A DNA stretch of 64,000 nt from Actinoallomurus iriomotensis (lineage in GTDB: Bacteria; Actinomycetota; Actinomycetes; Streptosporangiales; Streptosporangiaceae), in NCBI RefSeq assembly GCF_030269445.1, contig NZ_BSTJ01000011.1, positions 310,001 through 374,000 of the forward strand, given 5' to 3'. Both the position numbers and the translations under genes were made by a program. Within the stretch, counting starts at the first letter, position 1; each line of letters begins with the position of its first letter. Below the pieces are notes generated by a model. That model ran no database searches. It was not told the origin of the DNA and saw only the letters and a program-made list of their open reading frames with translations. Positions 40,004 through 48,910 of this stretch are shown in pieces.

Positions 40004-40971
40004 GCCGAACCGTCACCGCCCCCGGGGAGGCGCCCTCGCGCGCCCCGGGGGCACCCGCCCACCGGGTCCGCAGGCCCCGCCGCGCGCTACTGCCGTACCT
40101 GCTGGTCCTGCCGGCGCTCATCGCCGAGTTGGCCATCCACGTCATCCCCATGCTCGTCGGCGCGTGGATGAGCCTGCTGCACCTCACCCAGTTCTTCATC
40201 CGCAACTGGACCGCCGCGCCGTACGGCGGCCTGACCAACTACCGCGTCGCCGTCGACACGAACGGGCCGGTCGCCAAGGACCTCATCCACTCCTTCCTCA
40301 TCACGGTCGCGGTCACCGTCCTGGTCGTGGCCCTGTCGTGGATGTTCGGGCTGGCCGCCGCGGTCTTCCTGGAGAAGCCGTTCCGCGGACGCGGTGTGCT
40401 GCGGACGCTGTTCCTCGTCCCGTACGCGCTGCCGGTCTTCACCGCGGTGATCACCTGGCGGTTCATGTTCCAGCGCGACAACGGCATGGTGAACGCCCTG
40501 CTGTCCGACGAGCTGCACCTCGCCCACGGCCATCCGTTCTGGCTGCTCGGCGGCAACAGCTTCGTCGCGATCGTCGTCGTGAACGTCTGGCGGCTGTGGC
40601 CGTTCGCCTTCCTCACGCTGATGGCCGGCCTGCAGAGCATCCCCGGCGACCTGTACGAGGCGGCGGCGATCGACGGCGCGGGCTTCGCGCGCCGGCTGCG
40701 GTCGGTGACCCTGCCGCTGCTGCGGCCGGTCAACCGGGTGCTGCTGCTCGTGCTGTTCCTGTGGACGTTCAACGACTTCAACACCGCCTACGTCCTGTTC
40801 GAACAGCCCCCGGCCGACGCGGACATGATCTCCATCCACATCTACAACGCCTCGTTCCTCACCTGGAACTTCGGCCTGGGCTCGGCGATGTCCGTGCTGC
40901 TGCTGGCGTTCCTGCTGGTCGTCACGCTCGGGTACCTGGGCGCCGGTCGGCTGAGGAGCCGTCATGCGTGA
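40000..40971 (+). CDS. ABC sugar transporter permease (MalF/UgpA type)
   Basis: The 323-aa membrane protein has six predicted helices and the EAA loop (DLYEAAAIDGAGFARRLRSV, about residues 218-237) that docks to the ATPase. It pairs with the MalG-type permease next door, whose gene it overlaps by 8 nt. No ATPase gene is in the operon. In actinomycetes such importers share a common MsiK-type ATPase encoded elsewhere, which fits here. Confidence 0.95.
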   Translation: MSRTVTAPGEAPSRAPGAPAHRVRRPRRALLPYLLVLPALIAELAIHVIPMLVGAWMSLLHLTQFFIRNWTAAPYGGLTNYRVAVDTNGPVAKDLIHSFLITVAVTVLVVALSWMFGLAAAVFLEKPFRGRGVLRTLFLVPYALPVFTAVITWRFMFQRDNGMVNALLSDELHLAHGHPFWLLGGNSFVAIVVVNVWRLWPFAFLTLMAGLQSIPGDLYEAAAIDGAGFARRLRSVTLPLLRPVNRVLLLVLFLWTFNDFNTAYVLFEQPPADADMISIHIYNASFLTWNFGLGSAMSVLLLAFLLVVTLGYLGAGRLRSRHA

Positions 40972-41806
40972 GTCCTCGGCGGTGCGCTGGGCGCGCCGGG
41001 TCGTGCTGACCCTCCTGACGGTCTTCACCGTCCTGCCGCTGTACGTGATGGTCGTCTCGTCGGTCAAGCCCCTGCGGGACGTGCAGGGCGCCTTCCACTG
41101 GATCCCGACGCACGTGACCGTACGGCCGTTCGTCGACATGTGGCACACCGTGCCGCTGGGCCGTTACTTCATCAACAGCCTGGTCGTGTCGGGCTGCGCG
41201 ACGGTCTGCTCGGTCATCATCGCGATCTTCACCGGATACGCGGTCAGCCGGTACCGCTTCGCCGGCCGCGGCACGTTCATGACGGCCGTGCTGTCGACGC
41301 AGATGTTCCCGGGCATCCTCTTCCTGCTGCCGCTGTTCCTGATCTTCGTCAACATCGACCGGTACACCGGCATCACGCTGTACGGCAGCCGGCTCGGGCT
41401 GATCATCACCTACCTCACCTTCGCGCTGCCGTTCTCGATCTGGCTGATCGCCGGCTATTTCGACACGATCCCGCGCGAGCTGGACGAGGCCGCGCGGGTG
41501 GACGGCGCCGGGCCGATGCGGACGCTGTTCCGGGTCATCCTGCCGGTGGCCGCCCCGGGCGTCGTCGCGGTCGCCATCTACGCGTTCATGACGGCCTGGG
41601 GCGAGGTGCTGTTCGCCTCCGTCCTCACCGACCACGCGACCCGCACCCTCGCGGTGGGCCTGCGCGAGTACTCCAACCAGGGGCAGGTCTACTGGAACGA
41701 GGTGATGGCCGCGTCACTCGTCATCAGCCTCCCGGTGGTGGTCGGCTTCCTCGCACTCCAGCGCTTCCTGGTCCACGGGCTGACCGCGGGCGCGGTCAAG
41801 TCCTGA
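40964..41806 (+). CDS. ABC sugar transporter permease (MalG/UgpE type)
   Basis: The 280-aa protein has six helices and the EAA motif (PRELDEAARVDGAGPMRTLF, about residues 170-189). It is the second half of the permease pair. The ATG at 40964 overlaps the upstream gene by 8 nt. The glycosidase gene starts 25 bp after its stop. Confidence 0.95.
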   Translation: MRESSAVRWARRVVLTLLTVFTVLPLYVMVVSSVKPLRDVQGAFHWIPTHVTVRPFVDMWHTVPLGRYFINSLVVSGCATVCSVIIAIFTGYAVSRYRFAGRGTFMTAVLSTQMFPGILFLLPLFLIFVNIDRYTGITLYGSRLGLIITYLTFALPFSIWLIAGYFDTIPRELDEAARVDGAGPMRTLFRVILPVAAPGVVAVAIYAFMTAWGEVLFASVLTDHATRTLAVGLREYSNQGQVYWNEVMAASLVISLPVVVGFLALQRFLVHGLTAGAVKS

Positions 41807-41831
41807 CGGGCTCCTGCAGAAAGGCACCTCT

Positions 41832-43733
41832 TTGCACCGCAACTTCGCCAAACTGCCCGGCGCCGCGTGGCTCGGCGTCAACTTCTGGTCGCGTACCGGC
41901 GGACCGCTGATGTGGCGCTCCTACGACCCCCGCGTCGTACGGGAGGAGCTGGACGTCCTGCGCGAGCACGGGCTGAACACCACGCGGTCGTTCTTCTACT
42001 GGCCGGACTTCATGCCCGAGCCCGACCGGATCGAGGAGACCCTCGCCGGGCACTACGCCGACTTCCTGGAGGCGCACGCCGAACGCGGCATGGCGACCAT
42101 CCCGACGTTCATCGTCGGCCACATGTCCGGGGAGAACTGGGACCCGGCCTGGCGGGCCGGCCGCGACCTGTACGCGGACGTGTGGATGGTCGACCGGCAG
42201 GCGTGGTTCGCCGAGGAGATGGCGCGGCGCTACGCCGGGCACCCGGCGGTCGCGGGCTGGCTGATCACCAACGAGATGCCCATCTACGGCGGTAAGGCGC
42301 CGACCGAGCAGGTGACGGCGTGGGCCCGGCTGATGGTGCGGGCGGTGCGCGCGGGCGGGGCGACCGAACCGGTCTCCATCGGCGACGGCGCCTGGGGCGT
42401 CGAGGTGACCGGGCAGGACAACGGCTTCTCGGTACGCGAGTTGGCCGCCGTCACCGACTTCGTCGGCCCGCACGTGTACCGCATGGAGGACGACCTGGTC
42501 CGCCAGCACTACGGCGCGGCGTTCATCTGCGAGCTGGCCGGGACGTACGGCCGGCCGGTCGTGCTGGAGGAGTTCGGCTGCTCCTCGGACTTCGTCTCCG
42601 ACGACAACGCCGCGCACTACTACCGGCAGGTGCTGCACAACAGCCTGCTCGGCGGCGCGACCGGCTGGCTCGGCTGGAACAACACCGACTTCGACCTGGT
42701 GGACCAGCCCCCGTACAGCCACCATCCGTTCGAGCTGCACTTCGGGCTGACGGAGGTCGACGGCACGCCGAAGCCGGCGCTGGAGGAGATGCGCCGGTTC
42801 GGCGCGGCCCTCGACCGGATCGACCTGGCGGCCTGCGAGCGTGCCGCGACCGACACCGCGCTCGTCGTGCCCTCGGTGCTCGACGCCGGTTACCCCTTCA
42901 CCCGGACCGCCGACCGCACCGACGTGTTCGGGGCGCTGCGGCAGGCGTACGTGACCGCGCGGGCCGCCGACCTGCCGGCCGGCCTCACCCGCGAGAGCGA
43001 CGGCATCGCGCCGGACGCGCGGCTGTACCTCGTCCCGTCGGCCAAGCAGCTCACCGGGCCGGGCTGGCACCGGCTGGAGGAGCTCGCCGCGGGCGGGGCC
43101 GTCGTGTACGTCTCCTACTGCGCGGGCTCGCACGGCTGGCAGCGCGGACCGTGGTACTCCCACATGAACGCGATGTTCGGGGTCGAGCACCGGCTCCGGT
43201 ACGGCCTGGCCGACCCGATCGAGGACGACGTCGTCGAGCTGACCTTCACCGCCGCCCTCGGCCCGCTCGCCGAGGGCACGACGCTGGCGTTCCGCGCCGC
43301 CGGCACCGAGCACAGCCGCTCGTACCTGCCGGTCCGGCCCACCACGGCGGAGGTCGTCGCGGTGGACGGGCACGGCCGGCCGGCCCTGCTGCGCCGCCGG
43401 CACGGCGAGGGCTCCCTCGTGCTGTGCGCGTACCCGCTGGAGCACATGGCGGCGGTCACCCCGCGGGTGAACCCCGAGCCCACGTACCGCCTGTACGACG
43501 CGCTCGCCACGCTCGCGGGGGTGCGCCGCCCGGTCACCGTCGCCGACCCGCGGGTGTCCGCGGACGTGCTGGTCCGCGCCGACGGCGCCCGGTTCGCGGT
43601 GCTGGTCAGCCAGGCCGATGAGGAGCTGAAGGTGGTCGCCGAGGTCGCGGCCGCGTCCGCCGGGGCCGAACCCGCGCGTGAGGAGGTGGCGCTGGAGCCG
43701 TATGGTGTGCACGTGCTGGAGCTTCGACGTTGA
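41832..43733 (+). CDS. Intracellular GH5-like beta-glycosidase, probable beta-mannosidase
   Basis: The 633-aa protein has no signal peptide. The N-terminal (beta/alpha)8 barrel (residues about 10-320) has the clan GH-A pair: acid/base Glu148 in LITNEMP and nucleophile Glu247 in VLEEFG. The start LGVNFWSRTGGPLMWRSYDP recalls bacterial GH5_18 beta-mannosidases from memory. The C-terminal part (about 335-560) resembles the GATase-like domain seen in beta-galactosidases, then a beta-sandwich. Together with ManA downstream, cleavage of imported beta-mannosides to mannose is the best guess. The start is TTG at 41832 with AGAAAGG 7 nt upstream. Confidence 0.8.
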   Translation: MHRNFAKLPGAAWLGVNFWSRTGGPLMWRSYDPRVVREELDVLREHGLNTTRSFFYWPDFMPEPDRIEETLAGHYADFLEAHAERGMATIPTFIVGHMSGENWDPAWRAGRDLYADVWMVDRQAWFAEEMARRYAGHPAVAGWLITNEMPIYGGKAPTEQVTAWARLMVRAVRAGGATEPVSIGDGAWGVEVTGQDNGFSVRELAAVTDFVGPHVYRMEDDLVRQHYGAAFICELAGTYGRPVVLEEFGCSSDFVSDDNAAHYYRQVLHNSLLGGATGWLGWNNTDFDLVDQPPYSHHPFELHFGLTEVDGTPKPALEEMRRFGAALDRIDLAACERAATDTALVVPSVLDAGYPFTRTADRTDVFGALRQAYVTARAADLPAGLTRESDGIAPDARLYLVPSAKQLTGPGWHRLEELAAGGAVVYVSYCAGSHGWQRGPWYSHMNAMFGVEHRLRYGLADPIEDDVVELTFTAALGPLAEGTTLAFRAAGTEHSRSYLPVRPTTAEVVAVDGHGRPALLRRRHGEGSLVLCAYPLEHMAAVTPRVNPEPTYRLYDALATLAGVRRPVTVADPRVSADVLVRADGARFAVLVSQADEELKVVAEVAAASAGAEPAREEVALEPYGVHVLELRR

Positions 43734-43795
43734 CCGACGTGCGTGAGACGGCGTCCACGACCCCCGCGACCGCCGCAGAGACCAATGGATCCTCC

Positions 43796-43864
43796 GTGAG
43801 CGAGCGGAGCGAGCGAACCGACGAACACAGCGTCTCTGGTCCCTCCACTGACGAAGGAGGGCTC
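43796..43864 (+). repeat. 69-nt pre-gene element, copy 1
   Basis: This block before the ROK kinase aligns without gaps to 63576-63644 before cbiX, with 48 of 69 positions equal by hand count. It begins GTGAGCGAGCGGAGCGAGC and ends with ACGAAGGAGGGCTC, which supplies the ribosome site of the gene that follows directly. CCCTCC (43841-43846) can pair with GGAGGG (43856-43861) and hide that site. It is open in the frame of the downstream gene, encoding a Ser/Glu/Arg-rich stretch. Confidence 0.75.
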
Positions 43865-44770
43865 TTGAGCGTGCTGGCCGTGGACATCGGCGGCACCAAG
43901 CTCGCCGCCGCGCTCGTCCACTCCGACGGGCGCATCGGCCCCCTCGCCACCCGCCCGACACCCAAGGGCGACGCCGAGGAGGTGTTCTCCGCCCTGGCGG
44001 CCGTCGCCACCGAGGCGGTCGGCGGCGAGGAGGTGTCCGGCGCGGGCATCGGCTCGGCCGGACCGCTCGACGCCATCGCCGGCACGGTCAGCCCGGTGAA
44101 CATCCCGGGCTGGCGCGGCTTCCCGGTGCGCGACCGGCTCGCCGCCCTGCTGGGCGGCCGCCCGGTCGTCCTGGTGAACGACGCCGTGGCGGGCGCGATG
44201 GGGGAGTACCACCACGGCGCGGGCCGCGGCGTCCGCGCCATGCTCGGCATGGTCGTCTCGACCGGCGTCGGCGGCGGCCTCATCCTCGACGGGCGGGTGT
44301 ACGCCGGGCCGACCGGCAACGCCGGGCACATCGGGCACACGGTCGTCGACCTCGGCGGCGACCCGTGCCCGTGCGGCGCGCGGGGCTGCGTCGAGACGAT
44401 CACCTCCGGGCCCGCGATGGTCCGCTGGGCGCTCGCCAACGGCTGGTCCGGCCCGGCGGCCACCGGCGTGGCGCTCGCCGCCTCCGCCCGTGACGGCGAC
44501 CCGGTGGCCCTGGCGGCGTTCGACCGGTCGGCGCGCGCGCTGGCCGCCGGCATCTCCTCCGCCGCCGCGCTGTGCGACCTGGACCGCGTGGTGATCGGCG
44601 GCGGCGTCGCACGGGCCTGGGACCTGCTCGAACCTCCGCTGACCGCCGCCATGGCCGACTACGCCGGACTCGCCTTCGTACGCCGCGTGGAGATCGTCCG
44701 ATCCGCGCTCGACGGGCAGGCCGGCCTGCTCGGCGTCGCCGCCCTCGTCCACGACCCCGAAACGGCCTGA
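43865..44770 (+). CDS. ROK-family sugar kinase
   Basis: The 301-aa protein has the ATP motif VDIGGTKLAAALV at its very N-terminus, the ROK zinc motif CPCGARGCVET and the partner GHIGH. ROK kinases phosphorylate glucose, mannose, fructose or N-acetyl sugars. Here the neighbour ManA suggests mannose-6-phosphate formation. The TTG at 43865 is chosen because GAAGGAGG lies 4 nt upstream and the fold begins at once. A frame-open extension back to TTG 43730, overlapping the glycosidase stop, is the alternative. Confidence 0.88.
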   Translation: MSVLAVDIGGTKLAAALVHSDGRIGPLATRPTPKGDAEEVFSALAAVATEAVGGEEVSGAGIGSAGPLDAIAGTVSPVNIPGWRGFPVRDRLAALLGGRPVVLVNDAVAGAMGEYHHGAGRGVRAMLGMVVSTGVGGGLILDGRVYAGPTGNAGHIGHTVVDLGGDPCPCGARGCVETITSGPAMVRWALANGWSGPAATGVALAASARDGDPVALAAFDRSARALAAGISSAAALCDLDRVVIGGGVARAWDLLEPPLTAAMADYAGLAFVRRVEIVRSALDGQAGLLGVAALVHDPETA

Positions 44771-44771
44771 G

Positions 44772-45887
44772 ATGGAACTTCTCGACAACCCGATCCAGGA
44801 GTACGCCTGGGGATCCCACGAGGTGCTGGCCGACTTCCTCGGCCGCCCCGGCCCCACCGAGGCGCCGGAGGCGGAGCTGTGGATCGGCGCGCACCCGGCC
44901 GCGCCGTCGCGGCTGCGGTCGGGCCGGCCGCTGGGCGACCTCATCGCCGCCGATCCCGGGGCGACGCTCGGCGACGCGGCCGTGTCGGCCTTCGGGCCCC
45001 GGCTGCCGTTCCTGCTGAAGGTGCTCGCGGTGGCCGAGCCGCTCTCCCTGCAGGTCCACCCCGACCGGGCGCAGGCCGAGCGGGGCTTCGCCGCCGAGAC
45101 CGCTCCTGAGGGCGACCCGTCCCGCAACTACAAGGACTCCTGGCCCAAGCCGGAGATCCTGTGCGCGCTGACCGAGTTCCACGCGCTGTGCGGCCTGCGG
45201 GACCCGCGTGAGAGCGCCGAGCTGCTGGCCCCGATCGCCGCGCTGCGGCCCGTCGTGGACCTGCTCGCCGCCGGTGACCTGCGGGCCGCGGTCGAGACAC
45301 TGCTGACCTGGCCGTCGCCGAAGGACGTGGTGACCGAGGCCGCCGCGGTCGCGCCCGAGCCGTACGCCTCGCTCGCCGCGCGTCACCCCGGCGACATGGG
45401 CGTGCTCGTCGCCATGCTGATGAGCGAGGTACGGCTCAGGCCGGGGCAGGCGCTGTACGTCCCGCCGCGCCGTCCGCACGCCTACCTCAGCGGCACCGGG
45501 GTGGAGCTGATGGCCGGTTCGGACAACGTGCTGCGCGCCGGGCTCACGCCCAAGCGTGTCGACGTGCCCGAGTTGCTGGCCGTCGCGTCGTTCGAGCCGG
45601 GCCCGCCGGACGTGCTCGACCCCGAGCACCGCGACGGCGAGGACGTCTTCGTCACCCCGGCGCCGGAGTTCCGGCTGTCGCGTCTCGACGCCGCCCGGCG
45701 GCCCGTGCTGCCGGCCGCCGGCCCGCAGCTGCTGCTGTGCGCGGACGGCGGCGTACGGCTCCGCCGCGACGGCGAGGAGCTGGAGCTGCGGCGCGGCGAC
45801 GCGGTGTTCGCCGGGCACCGCGGCGGCCCCGTCGAGGTGACCGGGACCGGCACGGTGTTCCGCGCGAGCCTGCCCTCCGCGGGGTAG
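44772..45887 (+). CDS. manA: Mannose-6-phosphate isomerase, class I
   Basis: The 371-aa protein has the cupin metal ligands of type I PMI: QVHPDR (Gln, His), KPEILCALTEF (Glu) and PPRRPHAYLSG (His). It interconverts mannose-6-phosphate and fructose-6-phosphate, so it completes the path from imported mannoside to glycolysis. It starts 1 nt after the kinase stop and ends the operon, 1 bp from the convergent esterase gene. Confidence 0.95.
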   Translation: MELLDNPIQEYAWGSHEVLADFLGRPGPTEAPEAELWIGAHPAAPSRLRSGRPLGDLIAADPGATLGDAAVSAFGPRLPFLLKVLAVAEPLSLQVHPDRAQAERGFAAETAPEGDPSRNYKDSWPKPEILCALTEFHALCGLRDPRESAELLAPIAALRPVVDLLAAGDLRAAVETLLTWPSPKDVVTEAAAVAPEPYASLAARHPGDMGVLVAMLMSEVRLRPGQALYVPPRRPHAYLSGTGVELMAGSDNVLRAGLTPKRVDVPELLAVASFEPGPPDVLDPEHRDGEDVFVTPAPEFRLSRLDAARRPVLPAAGPQLLLCADGGVRLRRDGEELELRRGDAVFAGHRGGPVEVTGTGTVFRASLPSAG

Positions 45888-45888
45888 C

Positions 45889-46923
45889 TCAGGGCGTGAG
45901 GCGCTCGGCGAGCCAGGCGAGGGCCAGCGGATAGCGGTACTCGATGGCGCGGTGCCCGGCGTCGAACAGCTCGAAGTGGACATCGTCGTCGGCGACGCCG
46001 GCCGCCTCGACCGCGCGCCGGAACGCGACCGCGCCGAAGTCGAGGTGGAACTCATCGCGGGTGCCCGCGTCGATCCAGATGGCGCGCATCGACCGCAGCG
46101 CCTCGGCGTGATCGGGGCGCGCGGCCATGAGTACGGGGTCCCGGGCCAGCCAGCGCTCCCAGACCTCGGGGATCACGTCGCCGGTGTCGTCGAAGGGCAG
46201 CCGCACGGTACCGTCCGCGTCGGCGGAGTAGGCCGCGGCGTAGCCGTACTGCTCGATCAGGGCGAAGTCGGTCTCCCTGGTGCCCGCGATGCGACCGCGG
46301 AAGTCGGCCAGGAACGCCTCCACCGACCCGTCGTAGGAGTCGCGCAGCTGCCGCGCCACCTTCGGGAAGTGCGGCCGGTAGCAGACGTCGAACAGGGCGT
46401 CGCCCGCGTGGGTGGCCAGCGCGCCGAACACGTCGGGTCGCAGCATCGGCGTGACCATGGCGCCGTAGCCGCCGCTGGACTTCCCGCTGATCGCGCGGTG
46501 GTCGCGGCTCGCCAGCGTGCGGTAGCGGGCGTCGACGAAGGACACGACCTCCTCGCACAGGTACGTGTGGTACTGCCCGGTGCCGGGCGAGTCGAGGAAC
46601 TGGCTGCCGCCGACCGAGGTCCAGGCGTCGACGTAGACGACGATGACGGGTGGCACCTCCCCGTTGGCGAACAGCCGGTCGACCAGCTCGGGAAAGGTCG
46701 GCCGCCACGGCGCGCGGTTGTGCCACATGGGCAGCTGGCCGGTGTACCCCTGGATCACGTAGACGGACGGGTAACGCCGCTCCGGCTCCTCGTCGTATCC
46801 CGGCGGGACGTACACCTCCAGCGGGCGCTCGTGGGGATCGCCGAGAGGGTTGCCGCGCAGTGCGTCGCTGTCGATGACGTGCTCGTCGAGGCGTCCGGCG
46901 GGTGCGGCCGACCAGGGTGGCAT
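45889..46923 (-). CDS. Esterase of the enterochelin-esterase/esterase D type (PF00756)
   Basis: The 344-aa protein has the early segment RYPSVYVIQGYTG, the nucleophile elbow SGKSSGGYGA (Ser near residue 150) and a C-terminal His in FELFDAGHRAIEYRY. It lacks a signal peptide. Family members hydrolyse siderophore esters, S-formylglutathione or carbohydrate esters; the sequence does not decide. It is convergent with manA, and no siderophore genes are nearby. Confidence 0.82.
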   Translation of the reverse strand: MPPWSAAPAGRLDEHVIDSDALRGNPLGDPHERPLEVYVPPGYDEEPERRYPSVYVIQGYTGQLPMWHNRAPWRPTFPELVDRLFANGEVPPVIVVYVDAWTSVGGSQFLDSPGTGQYHTYLCEEVVSFVDARYRTLASRDHRAISGKSSGGYGAMVTPMLRPDVFGALATHAGDALFDVCYRPHFPKVARQLRDSYDGSVEAFLADFRGRIAGTRETDFALIEQYGYAAAYSADADGTVRLPFDDTGDVIPEVWERWLARDPVLMAARPDHAEALRSMRAIWIDAGTRDEFHLDFGAVAFRRAVEAAGVADDDVHFELFDAGHRAIEYRYPLALAWLAERLTP

Positions 46924-47016
46924 CCGTGCTCCTTCGCTCGGGTACGCGTCCGACCGTATCCCGAGCCGGAGACGGCCGCGGAAGATCGACTCCCGCGGCC
47001 GCCCGGCGCAGTTACG

Positions 47017-47127
47017 TCAGTGCTCGCTCACGATTTCGAGGACGCTCACTTCGACGCAGTCCGCCCCCTGCGAGCTGCGGCTGCTCGTACGCCAGCCAAT
47101 GTCCGCGAGATCGGGGTCGCAACCCAT
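47017..47127 (-). CDS. DUF397-like small protein, shortened (36 aa)
   Basis: The short gene reads from ATG 47127, preceded by AAAGGAG about 7 nt upstream. It carries WRTSSRSSQGADCVEV, the N-terminal core of DUF397, then stops after VSEH without the RDSKDP and EW parts. It begins 29 bp after the stop of the DUF5753 regulator on the same strand, the usual gene order for this pair. It is too short for most gene callers. Like the copy at 17261 it lacks the C-terminal half. Confidence 0.65.
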   Translation of the reverse strand: MGCDPDLADIGWRTSSRSSQGADCVEVSVLEIVSEH

Positions 47128-47156
47128 CCCCCAGCTCTCCTTTCGTGGTGAACCGA

Positions 47157-48041
47157 TCATCCCCGTGGGTACGGGGACGTTTTCTTGAGCTCATCCGCGA
47201 CCGCGGCGATGAAGTCGGTCGACTCGTCCGGCGGTAGCGCGGCGGCTCGTAGATGGTCGAACCAGGTGGTGTGGCGGCGGACGTCTCTGTCCTTCTCCAG
47301 GAAGATGTTCCCCGCGGGCGAATCGACGTACACGACGTCCAGATCCGTCGGGTCGGGGAAGCCGATGATGGTGAAAGCGCCGCCGAGCCCGGGATGGGCG
47401 CCACGGGCGAACGGCAGCACTTGGATCGTGACACTGGGGAGCTCCTCGGCCTCGAGCAGCCGGGCGAGCTGGGCGCGCATGACCGGGACGCCGCCGATCG
47501 GGCGGCGCAGCACCGCCTCGTCGAGCACGGCCCAGACCTCCAGGCTTCCGTCGTCGGCGAGCATGGCCTGCCGCCGCTGGCGCAGGGAGATCATGCGGTC
47601 GATGTTGGCGGTGCTCTCGGTGGGCCGGCCGACCTTTATCAGCGCGCGGGCGTACTCCTCGGTCTGCATGAGCCCGGGGATGAGGTGGGTCTGGAACGTG
47701 CGGAGCGAGGCCGCCGACGCCTCCAGCCCGACGTAGGTGTCCAGTCCCGCGGACAGCACCGATTCGTACTCGGTCCACCAGCCTCGCTGCTGGGCGTCCT
47801 TGGCGAGGGTGAGCAGCTGTTCGCGCTGGGCCTCGTCGCCGACCTTGTACAGGTCGAGCATGTCGCGCACGTCCCGGATCCGGGCGACGGACTTGCCGGT
47901 CTCGATGCGGCTGACCCGCGACATCGAGCACTCGAGGTGTTTGGCGACGTCCTCGATCATGAGGTTGGAGGCCTCACGCAGCCTGCGGAGTTCCATCCCG
48001 AGGCGGCGTCGGCGGACGGTTGGGCTTTGCGCGTCGGACAT
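47157..48041 (-). CDS. XRE-type HTH regulator with DUF5753 domain (third copy)
   Basis: The 294-aa protein has the HTH at residues about 15-55 (MIEDVAKHLECSMSRVSRIE) and DUF5753 with HLIPGLMQTEEYARALIKVG and the strands VTIQVLPFARG and FTIIGFPD. It is a WhiJ-like regulator. The ATG at 48041 follows GGAGGTG. It is probably co-transcribed with the short DUF397 gene. The effector and targets are unknown. The upstream region is a long AT-richer gap. Confidence 0.92.
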   Translation of the reverse strand: MSDAQSPTVRRRRLGMELRRLREASNLMIEDVAKHLECSMSRVSRIETGKSVARIRDVRDMLDLYKVGDEAQREQLLTLAKDAQQRGWWTEYESVLSAGLDTYVGLEASAASLRTFQTHLIPGLMQTEEYARALIKVGRPTESTANIDRMISLRQRRQAMLADDGSLEVWAVLDEAVLRRPIGGVPVMRAQLARLLEAEELPSVTIQVLPFARGAHPGLGGAFTIIGFPDPTDLDVVYVDSPAGNIFLEKDRDVRRHTTWFDHLRAAALPPDESTDFIAAVADELKKTSPYPRG

Positions 48042-48583
48042 CGAGCACCTCCAGAGCGACCGTCCGGGACGGAGGGGTTGAGCGGGGGCGGTGGACGGAA
48101 CGAGGGGCCGCTGTGGGCGGTGGCGGCGGATGACGGATCAACTGCCTGGAGTCGCTGATCGCTGCGGAAGCGTGCGCGGGATCGGATCGAGGGGGACGGA
48201 GTTTTTGCCCGATACTACCGCTCTGCCTCATTTAAGCGGATTGTCGTGAAAATAAGCGTTACGCGCTGTTGTCGTACGAGTACCTCTTGCCACGACATCG
48301 CACTTTACCTGTTCAATGGTATGTCGCTCATCCTTTTGTCGGGTAAGGGAGCCCCGAAAGGGTGATCTGACGGCGGGAGGCGCCGGATCCGCACGGCGCG
48401 TCGCGGCCGGATCACCGATCGGTGCCGGGCGCCGCCCTCTTCCCAAAACGTTGAGCCGAACGTATGTTCGATGACGCCTGTCTTCCCCCGGGCACTTTCG
48501 GCGGCTTTTTGACCGGGAAGGTGGGCGGTCCGCGTGACCGGAGTCAGCGATCGGCGTCGACGCGACGCGTGGACGGTGTCCGG
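48042..48583. other. Gene-free interval with AT-richer core
   Basis: No convincing gene is seen in these 542 bp. A stretch at about 48225-48345 is clearly less GC-rich than the surroundings. On the minus strand TAGTAT (complement of about 48215-48220) could be the -10 of the DUF5753 regulator gene. Short frames on either strand lack codon bias. The interval probably holds two divergent promoters. Confidence 0.5.
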
Positions 48584-48859
48584 ATGAGCCGGGCGTACGG
48601 CGACCCGGTCGAGGTCTGGCGGACCGACGGCCGGCCGTCGCGGTTCGTCTGGCACGGCCGTCTCTACACCGTGCTGCGCGTCCTGGACCACTGGGTGACC
48701 ACCCGCGACTGGTGGCGCGACCGCAACCCGGAGTCCGAGGAGTCGACCGTCCGGGAGTTCTGGCAGGTGGAGGCCACCCCGGACCATGAGATCGGCGTGT
48801 ACGAACTCCGCTACGACGAGGCGAGTGACACCTGGATGCTCTCCCGCGCCTGGGACTGA
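48584..48859 (+). CDS. DUF6504 family small protein
   Basis: The 91-aa protein has the pattern PVEVWRTDGRPSRFVWHGRLYTVLRVLDHWV followed by a WW pair and FWQVEA, seen in small actinomycete proteins of DUF6504. Function is unknown. It is soluble and rich in Trp and Arg. The ATG at 48584 fits the family N-terminus; the ribosome site is weak. Next comes a GNAT gene 51 bp later. Confidence 0.75.
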   Translation: MSRAYGDPVEVWRTDGRPSRFVWHGRLYTVLRVLDHWVTTRDWWRDRNPESEESTVREFWQVEATPDHEIGVYELRYDEASDTWMLSRAWD

Positions 48860-48910
48860 TCGCCCGTTAGAGTTCGCCAGTTCCGATGTCGAGGCAGAAC
48901 GGGAGAGCCC

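Noticed and set aside
43730-43864. N-terminal extension of the ROK kinase back to TTG 43730
   Set aside because: The ROK fold starts at 43865 with an excellent ribosome site. The extension is Ser/Thr/Glu-rich and coincides with the 69-nt element; it is kept only as an alternative.
48228-48446. 72-codon minus-strand frame in the gene-free interval
   Set aside because: It shows no codon bias, ribosome site or recognisable motif.
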